Shown: piece after piece, positions 26,691 to 34,782 of the stretch | Numbering within the stretch: the first letter of the stretch is position 1 | Layout of the letters: each line of letters begins with the position of its first letter | Source of the DNA: Hydrogenimonas sp. | GTDB lineage: Bacteria > Campylobacterota > Campylobacteria > Campylobacterales > Hydrogenimonadaceae | NCBI GenBank assembly: GCA_003945285.1 | Contig: AP019005.1 | Coordinates: 1,364,001-1,428,000 of the forward strand | Direction: 5' to 3' | DNA: 64,000 nucleotides | Notes under the pieces: model-generated | What the model was told of the DNA's origin: nothing | Databases searched by the model: none | The model's input: the letters and a program-made list of their open reading frames with translations, nothing else | Translations under genes and position numbers: made by a program

Positions 26691-26780
26691 CTGATGTTAC
26701 GCAAAAATTGTTTCCGAAGCCGTCGCAATGCTCCAATTAAAAACAGGTGATATCGGCGTAGAACCCTTGCGTAACATCAG
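26691..26780. repeat. 90-bp element with perfect 14-bp inverted ends
   Basis: CTGATGTTACGCAA (26691-26704) and its exact reverse complement (26767-26780) bound a 62-base centre without an open reading frame. The ends belong to the same family as those at 48.2-48.5 kb. The rest of the 26667-27003 gap shows nothing else that I can support. Confidence 0.7.
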
Positions 26781-27003
26781 AACGGATCTGAATAGTCAAA
26801 TTTTACCTAAATAAATAGAACATCTGTAAAAAACGGATCGATATATACAGTAGTTTACAAGACTGGGTCAAGAAGATTCTATACTCCTTCCATAATGGAC
26901 AATACGCTGAATATTGTTACTCTGCTTACCTGTATACTGTAATATAACCGGACATTTTTCAAATACCGTTATCAATTGCGTGCAGCGAATCTTCTTCGAA
27001 TAT

Positions 27004-28023
27004 CTATTTCTTATGGCAACGCTTACACCACAACATAGTCCCCTTTCCCATATATCCTCTCAGCATAAATCCGTTATTGGAGACATGAGGGTTATGACAG
27101 CTTATGCAACTCAACTCTCTTCCATCCTCGCTGGTTGGGTCTTTGACACCTTTTGTTGGATGAGATTTTCCTGAAAAAGTTCTTACGACATGGCCTCTGT
27201 CTTTTTTGTCGGTATGGCAGGAGGTACATAGATACCATACATTTTTCCTCAAAAATTTATTGCTTATATTCGATCCGTGGGGATCATGACACCTGTTACA
27301 CCTGCCGTTATCTACAGGTTCGTGCCTGTAGTTCTCACTGTAGAATTTCTTTTTGAACTCTTTATGGCATGAAAAACATCTATCTGCGACCGGGTCGGGT
27401 GATATATATTTTGACTGCCCCCTGTATTTCCTGTTGAATCTACCGGTTTCACCAGTATGGCAGCTTGTCGCACAGAGCCAATTGGCTGCAGGCGCATGTA
27501 GAAATTTGTCCGTTGTTATCGGATAGTGGCAGCTATAACAGTTCGAATCGGTTATATTTTCAAATGCGACACCCTCCTCTTCGTTCATGTTCATATTATG
27601 GCACCCTGAGCAAACTTTCTCCTTTTCTGTTTTATGGAAAAACTGTTTATGGAAAAATCTTGTGGAGTATTTGAACTTTTTATCAATAAGTGAACCCCGG
27701 TATACCGTTCTCACAGCTTTGAACAGACTCCTGTTTCGGTTGAAAACTTCCACTGCAATTTTATTGACCCCTTCGTACAACTCTATGGTGAAACAGAAAA
27801 ATTTTTTCTCTTTCGGTATAGTACGTTCAACGATCTCACCGTCACCTACCCTGACAGTAACACCGGTCGCACCACTCTCTTTCAAATCAATAACCACCGC
27901 GGCATACCTTGACATATAGATATCCTGGCCGTAAGGTTTTAGCAGCTCTATACCGGTATCTGCGGCCGCCAAATCTCCTACCGTGGCTATAAAAACCAGA
28001 ATCGCCGCTAATAGCTTTTTCAT
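27004..28023 (-). CDS. Secreted octahaem cytochrome with N-terminal beta domain
   Basis: The 339-residue protein has a signal peptide (about 1-21), an N-terminal domain of about 100 residues that looks like a beta-sandwich (strands around MSRYAAVVIDLKES, VTVRVGDGEIVE, NKIAVEVFN), then haem sites CSGCH, CYSCH, CATSCH (CX3CH), CFSCH, CNRCH, CTSCH, CISCH and CKRCH: seven canonical and one variant. It is a paralog of the upstream gene at 28023. Its ATG overlaps that gene's stop (TAATG), with a strong GGGGGGAGG site before it. An in-frame upstream ATG is rejected because the strong site points to 28023. Last gene of the cytochrome operon. Likely a periplasmic carrier. Confidence 0.9.
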   Translation of the reverse strand: MKKLLAAILVFIATVGDLAAADTGIELLKPYGQDIYMSRYAAVVIDLKESGATGVTVRVGDGEIVERTIPKEKKFFCFTIELYEGVNKIAVEVFNRNRSLFKAVRTVYRGSLIDKKFKYSTRFFHKQFFHKTEKEKVCSGCHNMNMNEEEGVAFENITDSNCYSCHYPITTDKFLHAPAANWLCATSCHTGETGRFNRKYRGQSKYISPDPVADRCFSCHKEFKKKFYSENYRHEPVDNGRCNRCHDPHGSNISNKFLRKNVWYLCTSCHTDKKDRGHVVRTFSGKSHPTKGVKDPTSEDGRELSCISCHNPHVSNNGFMLRGYMGKGTMLWCKRCHKK

Positions 28024-29087
28024 TATCCTCCCCCCTCGGATAATGTTATACAAACATTTTCTATACCTCTATATTTTTCACGAAGAAGATATGGCCTGTC
28101 AGACGAGTGCGGATCGTGACAGGTGATACAGACAAAACTCCCTTCGGCAAATTTTCGATCTATCTTCTCTCCCTGCAGATACTTTTTTTTAAATATCTCT
28201 ATATACTTTCTTTTGGAGCTTTTGTCGGCATGGCAGGAGGTGCATAGAGCCCAAACTTTTTCGCGCAGAAAATTCTTGTTAACGTCGGAGGAGTGTGGGT
28301 TGTGACATAAATTACACTTCCCTGCACCCACAGGGTCGTGTATATATCTCTTCGAGTTCCATTTCTTGTTGTTCTTTTTATGACACTTGAAGCACGTATC
28401 GCCTATCGGGTCAGGATAGAGGAACTTCGATCTCCCGCTATACTTTCTGTTTTTGACACCGGTTTTCCCATTGTGACACGGTAGACAGATAAAATTAACG
28501 GTCGGTGCATGGGCATATTTTTTGTAAAGCAGAGATTGGTGACACTCGAAGCAGTTGGACTCTGATATATCGTAAAATGCAACACCCGGTTCCTCGTTAA
28601 CACTCATATCGTGGCACAGGTCACACCTCTTTTCATTTTTCTCGTTATGAAAAAATTTTTTTTCGAACCCTGGCGGCACCACTCTATAGTATTTGGATAA
28701 AAAAGCCCGCCTGAATATCTTCACTTTCCGCTTGGCGACCAGCTTACCATCTTTGAAGGCTTCCGCTCTTATTGAGTGTTCCCCGAAGGAGAACCTGAAA
28801 AGGTAGTGATAGACATCTCTATCCTCTTCTGTTCTTATCACGGCCCTCTCGTTTTCACTGCTGTAGAGTTTTATGGTATCGACCCTATCGAGGTCGATAC
28901 CTATTGAAACGTCTATATACTCCTCCTCGTAAACACCCTTGTCGAAAGGCTGAATTATGGAGAGTATATCTGGTGATACTGCCGTATCAGACTGCTCTTT
29001 CACAACCTCTGATGCATAGATTGCAGTCGAATAGGATGCAAAAAGAAGAATAATCAACAACAATTCCGCTATTATCTTCTTTTGCAT
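28023..29087 (-). CDS. Secreted heptahaem cytochrome with lost terminal haem site
   Basis: The 354-residue protein has a signal peptide (about 1-25), an N-terminal beta domain of about 110 residues like its paralog at 27004 and seven CXXCH sites: CDLCH, CFECH, CLPCH, CFKCH, CNLCH, CTSCH, CITCH. Where the paralog has its last site (WCKRCHKK) this protein ends VCITLSEGGG: the first cysteine is kept but the second cysteine and histidine are absent. The first haem sites are spaced as in the paralog. It follows the 12-haem gene by ten bases and is coupled to the next gene. Proposed as a periplasmic electron carrier. Confidence 0.88.
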   Translation of the reverse strand: MQKKIIAELLLIILLFASYSTAIYASEVVKEQSDTAVSPDILSIIQPFDKGVYEEEYIDVSIGIDLDRVDTIKLYSSENERAVIRTEEDRDVYHYLFRFSFGEHSIRAEAFKDGKLVAKRKVKIFRRAFLSKYYRVVPPGFEKKFFHNEKNEKRCDLCHDMSVNEEPGVAFYDISESNCFECHQSLLYKKYAHAPTVNFICLPCHNGKTGVKNRKYSGRSKFLYPDPIGDTCFKCHKKNNKKWNSKRYIHDPVGAGKCNLCHNPHSSDVNKNFLREKVWALCTSCHADKSSKRKYIEIFKKKYLQGEKIDRKFAEGSFVCITCHDPHSSDRPYLLREKYRGIENVCITLSEGGG

Positions 29088-29096
29088 CGTTTCACC

Positions 29097-30653
29097 CTAC
29101 TTTTTAAATACTTCTTCACTTAACTTGTTTTTCTGCTCAACCCTGTCGTACTCATACTTCTTGTGACACGCAGGCTGACAGGATCCTCCCGACTTCGTAC
29201 CTACATATCTCATCGGGAACTTGATACCGCCGAACTCCGTATATCTCCTGATCAGGTGAGGGTATTTGGAGGCATGCTCGTCGTGACATACACGGCATGC
29301 CCTACCCTTCTTACTGGCGACATGCAGATAGTGAAGATTCACATCTCCGTCACGGAACTTGGTAATCTTGTCGTTTTCGGTAAGTTTCGTCGAGAACTTC
29401 TCCGGTTTATGACATTTGAAACAGATAAAATCCTTGCCCTTTTTCTTGAGATCGGTATAGAAGTCCGTAGTATAGGATCTTCTGAGAATACTGAAATGGT
29501 TGGATCCGTGCGGGTTGTGACAGGCGGCACAACCACCCTCTTTTCTTACATCTTTTATAGGCTTGTGCCAGTTTGGATTCTGTTTCAGATGCTCGGCCAT
29601 ATTCATGAGAAGGTAACCGTCTTCATCCGACTTGACCTCTTTGTTATGGCAGGTCAGACACATCTTCACCTGCTGCTTTCTCAAGATACCCTTATGGTTG
29701 GTCGAGTGCGGATCGTGACACTCCAGGCACTTGTTTTTGGAATCAGTTATAGCACCGTGCTTATATTTGACCTCTTTGATCCACTTCTGCATATCGACAT
29801 GCTTCTCCAGCTTCGAGTGGCAGTCGAGGCAGAGGTTCATCTTGCCGTCATCTTTTAATAGCTTTTTAAAGCTTGCGGAGTGCGGCTCGTGACACTCGAC
29901 GCAGCTCTTCTCAGCCGGTTTGTGCTTGAACGCACCGTTCATGTTTACGGTTACCTTGATCTTCCTCTTGTTGCCGGGCTCGTGGCACTTCAGGCAGAGA
30001 TTGTTCACGGATTCTGCCTTGAGAAGATTTTTGGCATTGGACTGGTGGGGATCGTGACAATCCAGGCATCTCCCCTGTTTTACAGGTTTATGGTTGTACT
30101 TTTTGCTATATCTGACTTTATGGCATTTGTAACAGAGCTCTTCAATATTTTTCGTAATGAGTTTGCCAGGCTTTGCCCCGGCCGAAACATGACAGAGTTC
30201 ACACGCACCCATTTTGAACGGGGGGTGGAGTACTTTTTTCAGCGGCTTGAACTTCTGGGGGAGATCTTCCAGCTTCATGAGCTTGGCGACTCTGGCATTA
30301 GTCTTCGTATGTTTCAGCTTTATCTCTTCTTCAAGCTTCTGTTTCGTTATCTCCAGGGCCTCTTGTGTCTTTTTCCTTATTTCAAACAGCTTCTCTTTCT
30401 TTTTTACCGTTATTCCTTTACCGATCTCTTCGGCTATTTTGGTTACATTGACCTCTTTAAGCTCCTCTTCGCTGATTTCGGCATGGGTTGGAAAATATTC
30501 GTGCGGGCCCTCTTTGATACCGAACAGAATACTTTTAAATATACTTTCCGTTCTTTCAATCTTTTTTACAACGTCTACCGTCGTCACAATATAGAGCCCC
30601 GCCCCTGCAACGATCAGAAACACCGTTAGAAAAACGATATCTTTTATTTTCAT
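29097..30653 (-). CDS. Membrane-anchored 12-haem cytochrome
   Basis: The 518-residue protein has one N-terminal hydrophobic segment (about residues 5-23), most likely an uncleaved anchor, then a charged, partly coiled region (about 60-125), then eleven CXXCH sites (CELCH, CYKCH, CLDCH, CLKCH, CVECH, CLDCH, CLECH, CLTCH, CAACH, CFKCH, CRVCH) and one CX3CH (CQPACH). CHDPH/CHEPH/CHNPH patterns are typical of doubled-CXXCH proteins. It shares the anchor, the LPQxFxPLxK linker and the first three haem sites with the small protein at 30684. The second ATG (30653) is chosen because AAAGG lies seven bases upstream. Likely carries electrons from the inner membrane across the periplasm. Confidence 0.9.
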   Translation of the reverse strand: MKIKDIVFLTVFLIVAGAGLYIVTTVDVVKKIERTESIFKSILFGIKEGPHEYFPTHAEISEEELKEVNVTKIAEEIGKGITVKKKEKLFEIRKKTQEALEITKQKLEEEIKLKHTKTNARVAKLMKLEDLPQKFKPLKKVLHPPFKMGACELCHVSAGAKPGKLITKNIEELCYKCHKVRYSKKYNHKPVKQGRCLDCHDPHQSNAKNLLKAESVNNLCLKCHEPGNKRKIKVTVNMNGAFKHKPAEKSCVECHEPHSASFKKLLKDDGKMNLCLDCHSKLEKHVDMQKWIKEVKYKHGAITDSKNKCLECHDPHSTNHKGILRKQQVKMCLTCHNKEVKSDEDGYLLMNMAEHLKQNPNWHKPIKDVRKEGGCAACHNPHGSNHFSILRRSYTTDFYTDLKKKGKDFICFKCHKPEKFSTKLTENDKITKFRDGDVNLHYLHVASKKGRACRVCHDEHASKYPHLIRRYTEFGGIKFPMRYVGTKSGGSCQPACHKKYEYDRVEQKNKLSEEVFKK

Positions 30654-30683
30654 CCCCATACCTTTTTCAATTTTTCAAAACTC

Positions 30684-31193
30684 TTAATATTCGAACTTTC
30701 CTACAGGACACTCTGTGGCGGTAGCCTTCTTCCTTATCAAATGCTCTTTGGGAGCATGGTGAGGATTGTGGCATTTGTTACAGTTTATATTTCTGTCCGG
30801 TTTCTCCTCAGGAATGTGACACTTATAGCAAAGTGCCTGGACTGTAGGTGTGAGTATTGCTGCAGGCTTCGACCTTTTGGGTGCGTGGCAAACTTGGCAG
30901 GCTCCCATGATGAACGGTGGATGCTTGTATTTATTCAACGGTCTAAACTCCTGTGGCAGCTCGTCTATATCTACCGTGTTGCTACTTCCTGTATGATTCT
31001 TTATATAATCTATACTCACCTCACGTTCCATAAAGAAGGGATGGGCCCCTTCGGCAATATTATGCATTATGTTTTTGTTTACTTTCACCAGTTTTGAAAA
31101 ATTTACACCGCTCATGGCGAAAACTCCCAATGCCAGAACTATGACCAAACCGCCGATAAGGAGCATCTGTTTCCTATTCTGTCTATCTATCAT
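30684..31193 (-). CDS. Membrane-anchored trihaem cytochrome, short paralog
   Basis: The 169-residue protein has an N-terminal anchor (about residues 9-29), the same LPQEFRPLNKYKHPPF linker as its larger neighbour and three CXXCH sites: CQVCH, CYKCH, CNKCH. Where the larger protein has a fourth site (LCLKCH) this one ends ECPVGKFEY: one cysteine is kept, but the second cysteine and the histidine are missing. It looks like a shortened duplicate of the first part of the 12-haem protein. The ATG at 31193 follows GAAGGAG, which lies just after the stop of the NapC-type gene. Probably takes electrons from the NapC-type protein. Confidence 0.85.
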   Translation of the reverse strand: MIDRQNRKQMLLIGGLVIVLALGVFAMSGVNFSKLVKVNKNIMHNIAEGAHPFFMEREVSIDYIKNHTGSSNTVDIDELPQEFRPLNKYKHPPFIMGACQVCHAPKRSKPAAILTPTVQALCYKCHIPEEKPDRNINCNKCHNPHHAPKEHLIRKKATATECPVGKFEY

Positions 31194-31204
31194 AATCCGC
31201 TCCT

Positions 31205-31921
31205 TCACTCATGTTCTGCAGTAGAATGTGTTTCGGCCGCTTCTTCACTCTCTTCTTCGCTTTCAACTTCCGCAGCGGCATAATTGGGCTTGTCACGCTT
31301 GTAGTTGTAGTAGGCTTCATCATAAACCGTTCCAATCTTTTCAAGCTCCTTGCCGAGCTCATAGTGGCCGACATACTTGTGGCAGTCCACACACATCGCC
31401 TTCACACGTTCATGGTCAACTTCGACTTGCAGTTTGCCGGAGAAATAAGCTTTATGAGCGAGATAAGCCTTCTTGTTCGGCTTGGTCGCATTCAAGAGGT
31501 TCTCATGACAGTGGAGGCAACTGCTGTCGTAAAGGAAGTTTCTCCTCTCTTCCCTCTTCTCCTCCCAGTCTATCCTATACGTATCAACCGTAATCTCTGT
31601 AACGACATCATGAATACCGGTTCTGACCTTTTGCACAAGGTATCCCAGTGTTGAACTGTGCGGCAGGTGACAGTCCGTACATCTGGCAACGAAGCCTGTT
31701 TTACCGAAGCCGCCGTGCACACTGTTCAGGTATGCGTTGGCCATAGGTTTCATGGAGTGACAGGAACTGCAGAAGTTTACAGCCGAAGTCTCCTTCACCG
31801 CCACTGTCGTTATAAACGCTATTACCAGACCTACCAGTGTAAATATTACAGCAAGTCCGACAAGCATCTTCTTACTCGGTTTGGATCCATCCATGTTTGA
31901 CCCGTTGTTCTCTACATTCAC
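31205..31921 (-). CDS. NapC/NirT-family tetrahaem quinol dehydrogenase
   Basis: The 238-residue protein has one N-terminal membrane helix (about residues 19-42) and four CXXCH sites: CSSCHSM, CTDCHLPH, CLHCH and CVDCHKYVGHYE. The first-site context NFCSSCHSMKPM fits NapC/NirT/NrfH quinol-oxidising cytochromes, which pass electrons from the quinol pool to periplasmic partners. The C-terminus has an acidic tail (EVESEEESEEAAE). No nitrate, nitrite or TMAO reductase gene is near; the partners in the operon are other multihaem cytochromes. It is first in the operon. GTG 31921 is preceded by GAGGAGAG; an ATG nine codons in is an alternative start. Confidence 0.92.
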   Translation of the reverse strand: MNVENNGSNMDGSKPSKKMLVGLAVIFTLVGLVIAFITTVAVKETSAVNFCSSCHSMKPMANAYLNSVHGGFGKTGFVARCTDCHLPHSSTLGYLVQKVRTGIHDVVTEITVDTYRIDWEEKREERRNFLYDSSCLHCHENLLNATKPNKKAYLAHKAYFSGKLQVEVDHERVKAMCVDCHKYVGHYELGKELEKIGTVYDEAYYNYKRDKPNYAAAEVESEEESEEAAETHSTAEHE

Positions 31922-32531
31922 GCCTCTCTCCTCTTTTTTAATGTATGTTTGTTTGTGCCGTCTAAGACCGCCAAAAGCCAGGAATCATAATAGTGACCGG
32001 CCCGGCTATGACGCATCCCACCCTTGTACCGGAAAGCTGAAATTATAATTTAACATCATAATTAGCAGTCCTTCCTCAAGATTGGGTTTGATTATAAAGG
32101 GAGTTTTATTAAATTGTAATTAAAAGATAATCTTTCGGATTTATTTTTTTCTAAAAAATGAATTTGGATAATCTTTCCTAATAGGAATTGTGTATATCAT
32201 AAAAATTTTATATATTAAAAAGAGTAATGTAAAAATAGTGTAAAAATTTAGGCTGCTAAATAATTTATCAATAGTGTCGATATCTATCGCAGGATTCTAT
32301 AGGGTATAAAGTGCCGTTTTCCTGTTAATATCATATTGATCTTATTTTAAATCTTTTTTTAAAGGTGATACAGCCCTTTAAATAATTTAATTTGAATCTA
32401 TAATTCAAGTTTGCCGAACAACATAAATGATATACTGGCAATACTATGTTGCATAACATACAGTTCCTGAATATGGAGCAATCTGTATGACGGGATGTAC
32501 ACATCAAACCAAACCATAAGGGAATGCCTGT
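31922..32531. other. A+T-rich divergent intergenic region
   Basis: This gap separates the minus-strand cytochrome operon from the plus-strand c553 gene and must hold both promoters. It includes a 13-base palindrome AAAGATAATCTTT (32123-32135), with GATAATCTTTC repeated about 42 bases later, and the palindromes listed at 32392-32460. I could not fix the minus-strand promoter. No gene is supported. Confidence 0.6.
32392..32460 (+). promoter_or_regulatory. c553 promoter with two palindromes
   Basis: An extended -10 (TG at 32428-32429 before TATACT, 32431-32436) gives a start near 32443. TTGAAT (32392-32397) and ATTCAA (32403-32408) form an upstream palindrome; TATGTT and AACATA (32445-32460) form another at the predicted transcription start, where a repressor could act. 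No clear -35 box. Confidence 0.45.
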
Positions 32532-32843
32532 ATGAGTAGACTGTTAATGACTTCTTTATTGCTTATATCTTCACTCTATGCATCGGAAGGAGAGGAGATT
32601 TTTAATAAAATATGTTTTATCTGCCATGGTAAACATGCTGAAAAAAGCTCTTTGGGTGTCAGCAAGGTCATTGCGGGATGGAAAGCCGAAAAAATAGTAG
32701 AAAAACTAAAAGAGTACAGATCGGGAAATCTGAATCAGTACGGGTTCGGAAATATGATGAGAAACCGTGCCACAAAGCTTACTGACGCACAGATGAGAGC
32801 TGTAGCCGAATATATTGAATCTCTCGGTAAGCAGAAGAAGTAG
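32532..32843 (+). CDS. Monohaem cytochrome c, c553-like
   Basis: The 103-residue protein has a signal peptide (about 1-17, LYA|S) and a single CFICH haem site near the mature N-terminus. A methionine pair in GFGNMMRNRAT is the likely sixth ligand, and the C-terminal helix DAQMRAVAEYIESLGKQ is typical of class I cytochromes. Size and motif order fit the small c553-type carriers that feed cbb3 oxidases or peroxidases in Campylobacterota. It is monocistronic with a palindrome-containing promoter. Confidence 0.9.
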   Translation: MSRLLMTSLLLISSLYASEGEEIFNKICFICHGKHAEKSSLGVSKVIAGWKAEKIVEKLKEYRSGNLNQYGFGNMMRNRATKLTDAQMRAVAEYIESLGKQKK

Positions 32844-32902
32844 TCTGCTTTTACACCAATACCCGCTTTTTCATAAATCAAGGTAGAAGATATTACACAA
32901 AT

Positions 32903-32930
32903 CCCCGGCAAAGCCCGGGCTTTGCCGGGG
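32903..32930. repeat. 28-bp perfect palindrome
   Basis: CCCCGGCAAAGCCC is followed directly by its exact reverse complement. The core resembles the GGGCAAAGCCC palindromes of the 48-kb element. It may act as a terminator for the c553 gene, but no T-run follows. Confidence 0.7.
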
Positions 32931-33070
32931 ATAGCTCCTCTCACTCATTCTCCAAAAGATACTGTACGGCAACATAAGTTTTCACAACCCACATCACCGC
33001 TCAAACCACACTCTCGGAAGATTTCAGTGACTTCTCTCTTCATAAAGGCCTGAAGTTCGGACCGCAGCGG

Positions 33071-33254
33071 TTCAAACAGGTACAAATTGGTTTGAGACCA
33101 TTCCGGCACTTGCGCTCAGACTGTCTCAGATAAATTTGGGGCGCACCCGTCAGATGCGTCGACGGCTTTCCCCAAAGTGCACGGCTGCAATGATCTTAAC
33201 AAGTTCTTTTTATCTCTATTTCGAGATTTGGGTTTTTGGTCTATAATCGAAGAG
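33071..33254. repeat. TIR element family, copy A
   Basis: It shares with copies at 48581 and 57237 the core CCCGTCAG(A/G)TGCGTCGACGG, then (C/T)TTTCC, ACGGCTGCAA and a right end CGAGATTTGGG. The left inverted end is degenerate in this copy. Confidence 0.75.
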
Positions 33255-33339
33255 ATACATTGTTTTGATATAATATCTGCAACTCCGTTTCCCTCCTTCC
33301 CCATAGGATATGGGAACCATAAAGAAAGGTAACCAGTTA

Positions 33340-33717
33340 ATGAAAAAGACCGCTCTTGTTTTAACTCTTCTGGCAGCATCTCTCTTCGCAGAAAAGGCAG
33401 ATGTACTGGATGTAAAAATCAAAAAGAGTTACGGCGGCAGCTATATTGCCGATGTAAAGATTCGCCATCACGACAAGGATTTCAAAGATTTTGTCAGCGA
33501 GTGGGAGATACTCGATCAGAACAGAAAACCCATATCGGTACGGCTGGAGTTCGAACCCAAAACCGGCAAAGAGATTTTTGAGTCGGAACTGATAGGGTTT
33601 AGAATCCCCAAAGGGGCTACAGAGCTTATCTTCAGAGCCAAATGTTCAAAAGACGGATTCGGCGGCAAAGAGTACATTTTGGATCTCTCAAAGGTCGACC
33701 TCAACAGTTCCTACTGA
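33340..33717 (+). CDS. Small secreted protein of unknown function
   Basis: The 125-residue protein has a signal peptide (about 1-17, LFA|E) and a mature part of about 108 residues made mainly of short beta-strands (ADVLDVKIKKSYGGSYIADV, LRFRAKCSKDGFGGKEYILD-like segments). It has one cysteine and a His-His pair (RHHDKD). I recognise no family. The ATG at 33340 is chosen because it starts the signal peptide; AAAGG lies ten bases upstream. Confidence 0.7.
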   Translation: MKKTALVLTLLAASLFAEKADVLDVKIKKSYGGSYIADVKIRHHDKDFKDFVSEWEILDQNRKPISVRLEFEPKTGKEIFESELIGFRIPKGATELIFRAKCSKDGFGGKEYILDLSKVDLNSSY

Positions 33718-33849
33718 TTACAGGTTGAGGCCGAAGATAAGACTGCTGTGTCACTACCGCAGAAAGTGGGTAATATCATTAATTTAAATATTATCTAAAG
33801 GGAATATGACTACACTACACCAACCAAAACAACTTACGGAGGAAAATCG

Positions 33850-34695
33850 ATGAAGAAGATCTATCTAGGTGCGGCTATTGCCGGGCTTCTATTTATAGGC
33901 TGCGGCGACAAGCACGAAGATAAAACCGAAAAGCCGAAGGTAATGCCGAAAGAGGTCGAAGAGAGTACGGCCTCGGCCCCGGCAGCCGAAGAGATTTACG
34001 GTGTACCGGCACAGGAGAGCAGCGTACAGGAGCAGCCCAACCCCCACCAGCAGCAGCCTGGTGTAAAAGAGGGTAAAGTTGTGGAAACCATGGATGCCGG
34101 CGTATATACATATGCAAAGATCAATGACGGAAACGCCGAGTACTGGATAGCAGGCCCTAAAACTCCTCTGAAAGTAGGAGAAAAGGTCTCCTTCGCACCG
34201 CAGATGTGGATGGAGAACTTCCCAAGCAAGACGCTGAACCGCACATTCGACAAAATACTCTTTGTCGCCGTAATAGCCCCGCTGAAGGGTGAATCTGTGC
34301 ACAACTGCGAAAACTGCGGTCCAGACAAAAAGGTCGCTGCCGAAGATAAAAGCGGTGAAAGCTCATCTTCTATATCGGTCGAGAAGGCTGAAGGCGGCTA
34401 CACCGTCGCCGAAATTTTTTCCAAGAGTGCCGATCTGAAAAACAAGGTAGTCAAAGTCAACGGCAAGGTTACCAAAGTGGTTAGAGGAGTTATGGGGAAA
34501 GACTGGGTACATATCCGGGACGGCAGTGCGGCTGACGGGCAGGACGATCTCGTAGTCACTTCACCTTCGGCAGATGTGAAAGAGGGCGACACTGTTACTG
34601 TTACAGGAACCGTTAAAACCGATGTGGATTTCGGATACGGATACTTCTACCCGGTCCTGATCGAAGAGGCAAAATTCAATAAACTAAACTCGTAA
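33850..34695 (+). CDS. Lipoprotein with two OB-fold-like regions
   Basis: The 281-residue protein has a lipobox LLFIGC (lipidated C18) followed by a low-complexity charged and Pro/Gln-rich linker (to about 70). Two similar regions follow: GKVVETMDAGVYTYAKINDG with WIAGP and VGEKVSF, and LKNKVVKVNGKVTKVVRGVM with WVHIRDGS and EGDTVTVTGTV. Both look like small OB-fold barrels of the kind found in periplasmic proteins linked to cytochrome and nitrite reductase systems (NrfJ-like). Between them lies CENCG, a possible metal or redox pair. Membrane-anchored; function inferred only from similarity of pattern. Confidence 0.75.
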   Translation: MKKIYLGAAIAGLLFIGCGDKHEDKTEKPKVMPKEVEESTASAPAAEEIYGVPAQESSVQEQPNPHQQQPGVKEGKVVETMDAGVYTYAKINDGNAEYWIAGPKTPLKVGEKVSFAPQMWMENFPSKTLNRTFDKILFVAVIAPLKGESVHNCENCGPDKKVAAEDKSGESSSSISVEKAEGGYTVAEIFSKSADLKNKVVKVNGKVTKVVRGVMGKDWVHIRDGSAADGQDDLVVTSPSADVKEGDTVTVTGTVKTDVDFGYGYFYPVLIEEAKFNKLNS

Positions 34696-34705
34696 CAATA
34701 GACGC

Positions 34706-34726
34706 TTTCCGGGCTAAGCCCGGAAA
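34706..34726. repeat. 21-bp palindrome
   Basis: TTTCCGGGCT and AGCCCGGAAA flank a single central A. It lies just after the lipoprotein gene and has the same GGGCTAAGCCC core as sequences at 48.5 kb. It may stabilise or terminate the transcript. Confidence 0.6.
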
Positions 34727-34782
34727 ACCGTTTCAAAACGTTGCCCTACTACAGGAAGTTGTTTTCTCAATCGGCATAACAT

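Larger units (their letters stand above)
32844..33339. other. Intergenic region with two repeats
   Basis: This gap holds the perfect palindrome at 32903 and one copy of the terminal-inverted-repeat element at 33071. The reading frames that cross it are formed by repeat DNA and are not accepted as genes. Confidence 0.6.

Noticed and set aside
29163-30629. Two long plus-strand frames (231 and 249 codons)
   Set aside because: They are antisense to the 12-haem cytochrome; their open state follows from the codon use of that gene.
33116-33379. 87-codon minus-strand frame sharing a VDAxDG peptide with a frame at 57243-57434
   Set aside because: The shared peptide comes from the core of the repeat element, not from a conserved gene; the frames differ in length and lack ribosome sites, and upstream of the repeat they diverge.
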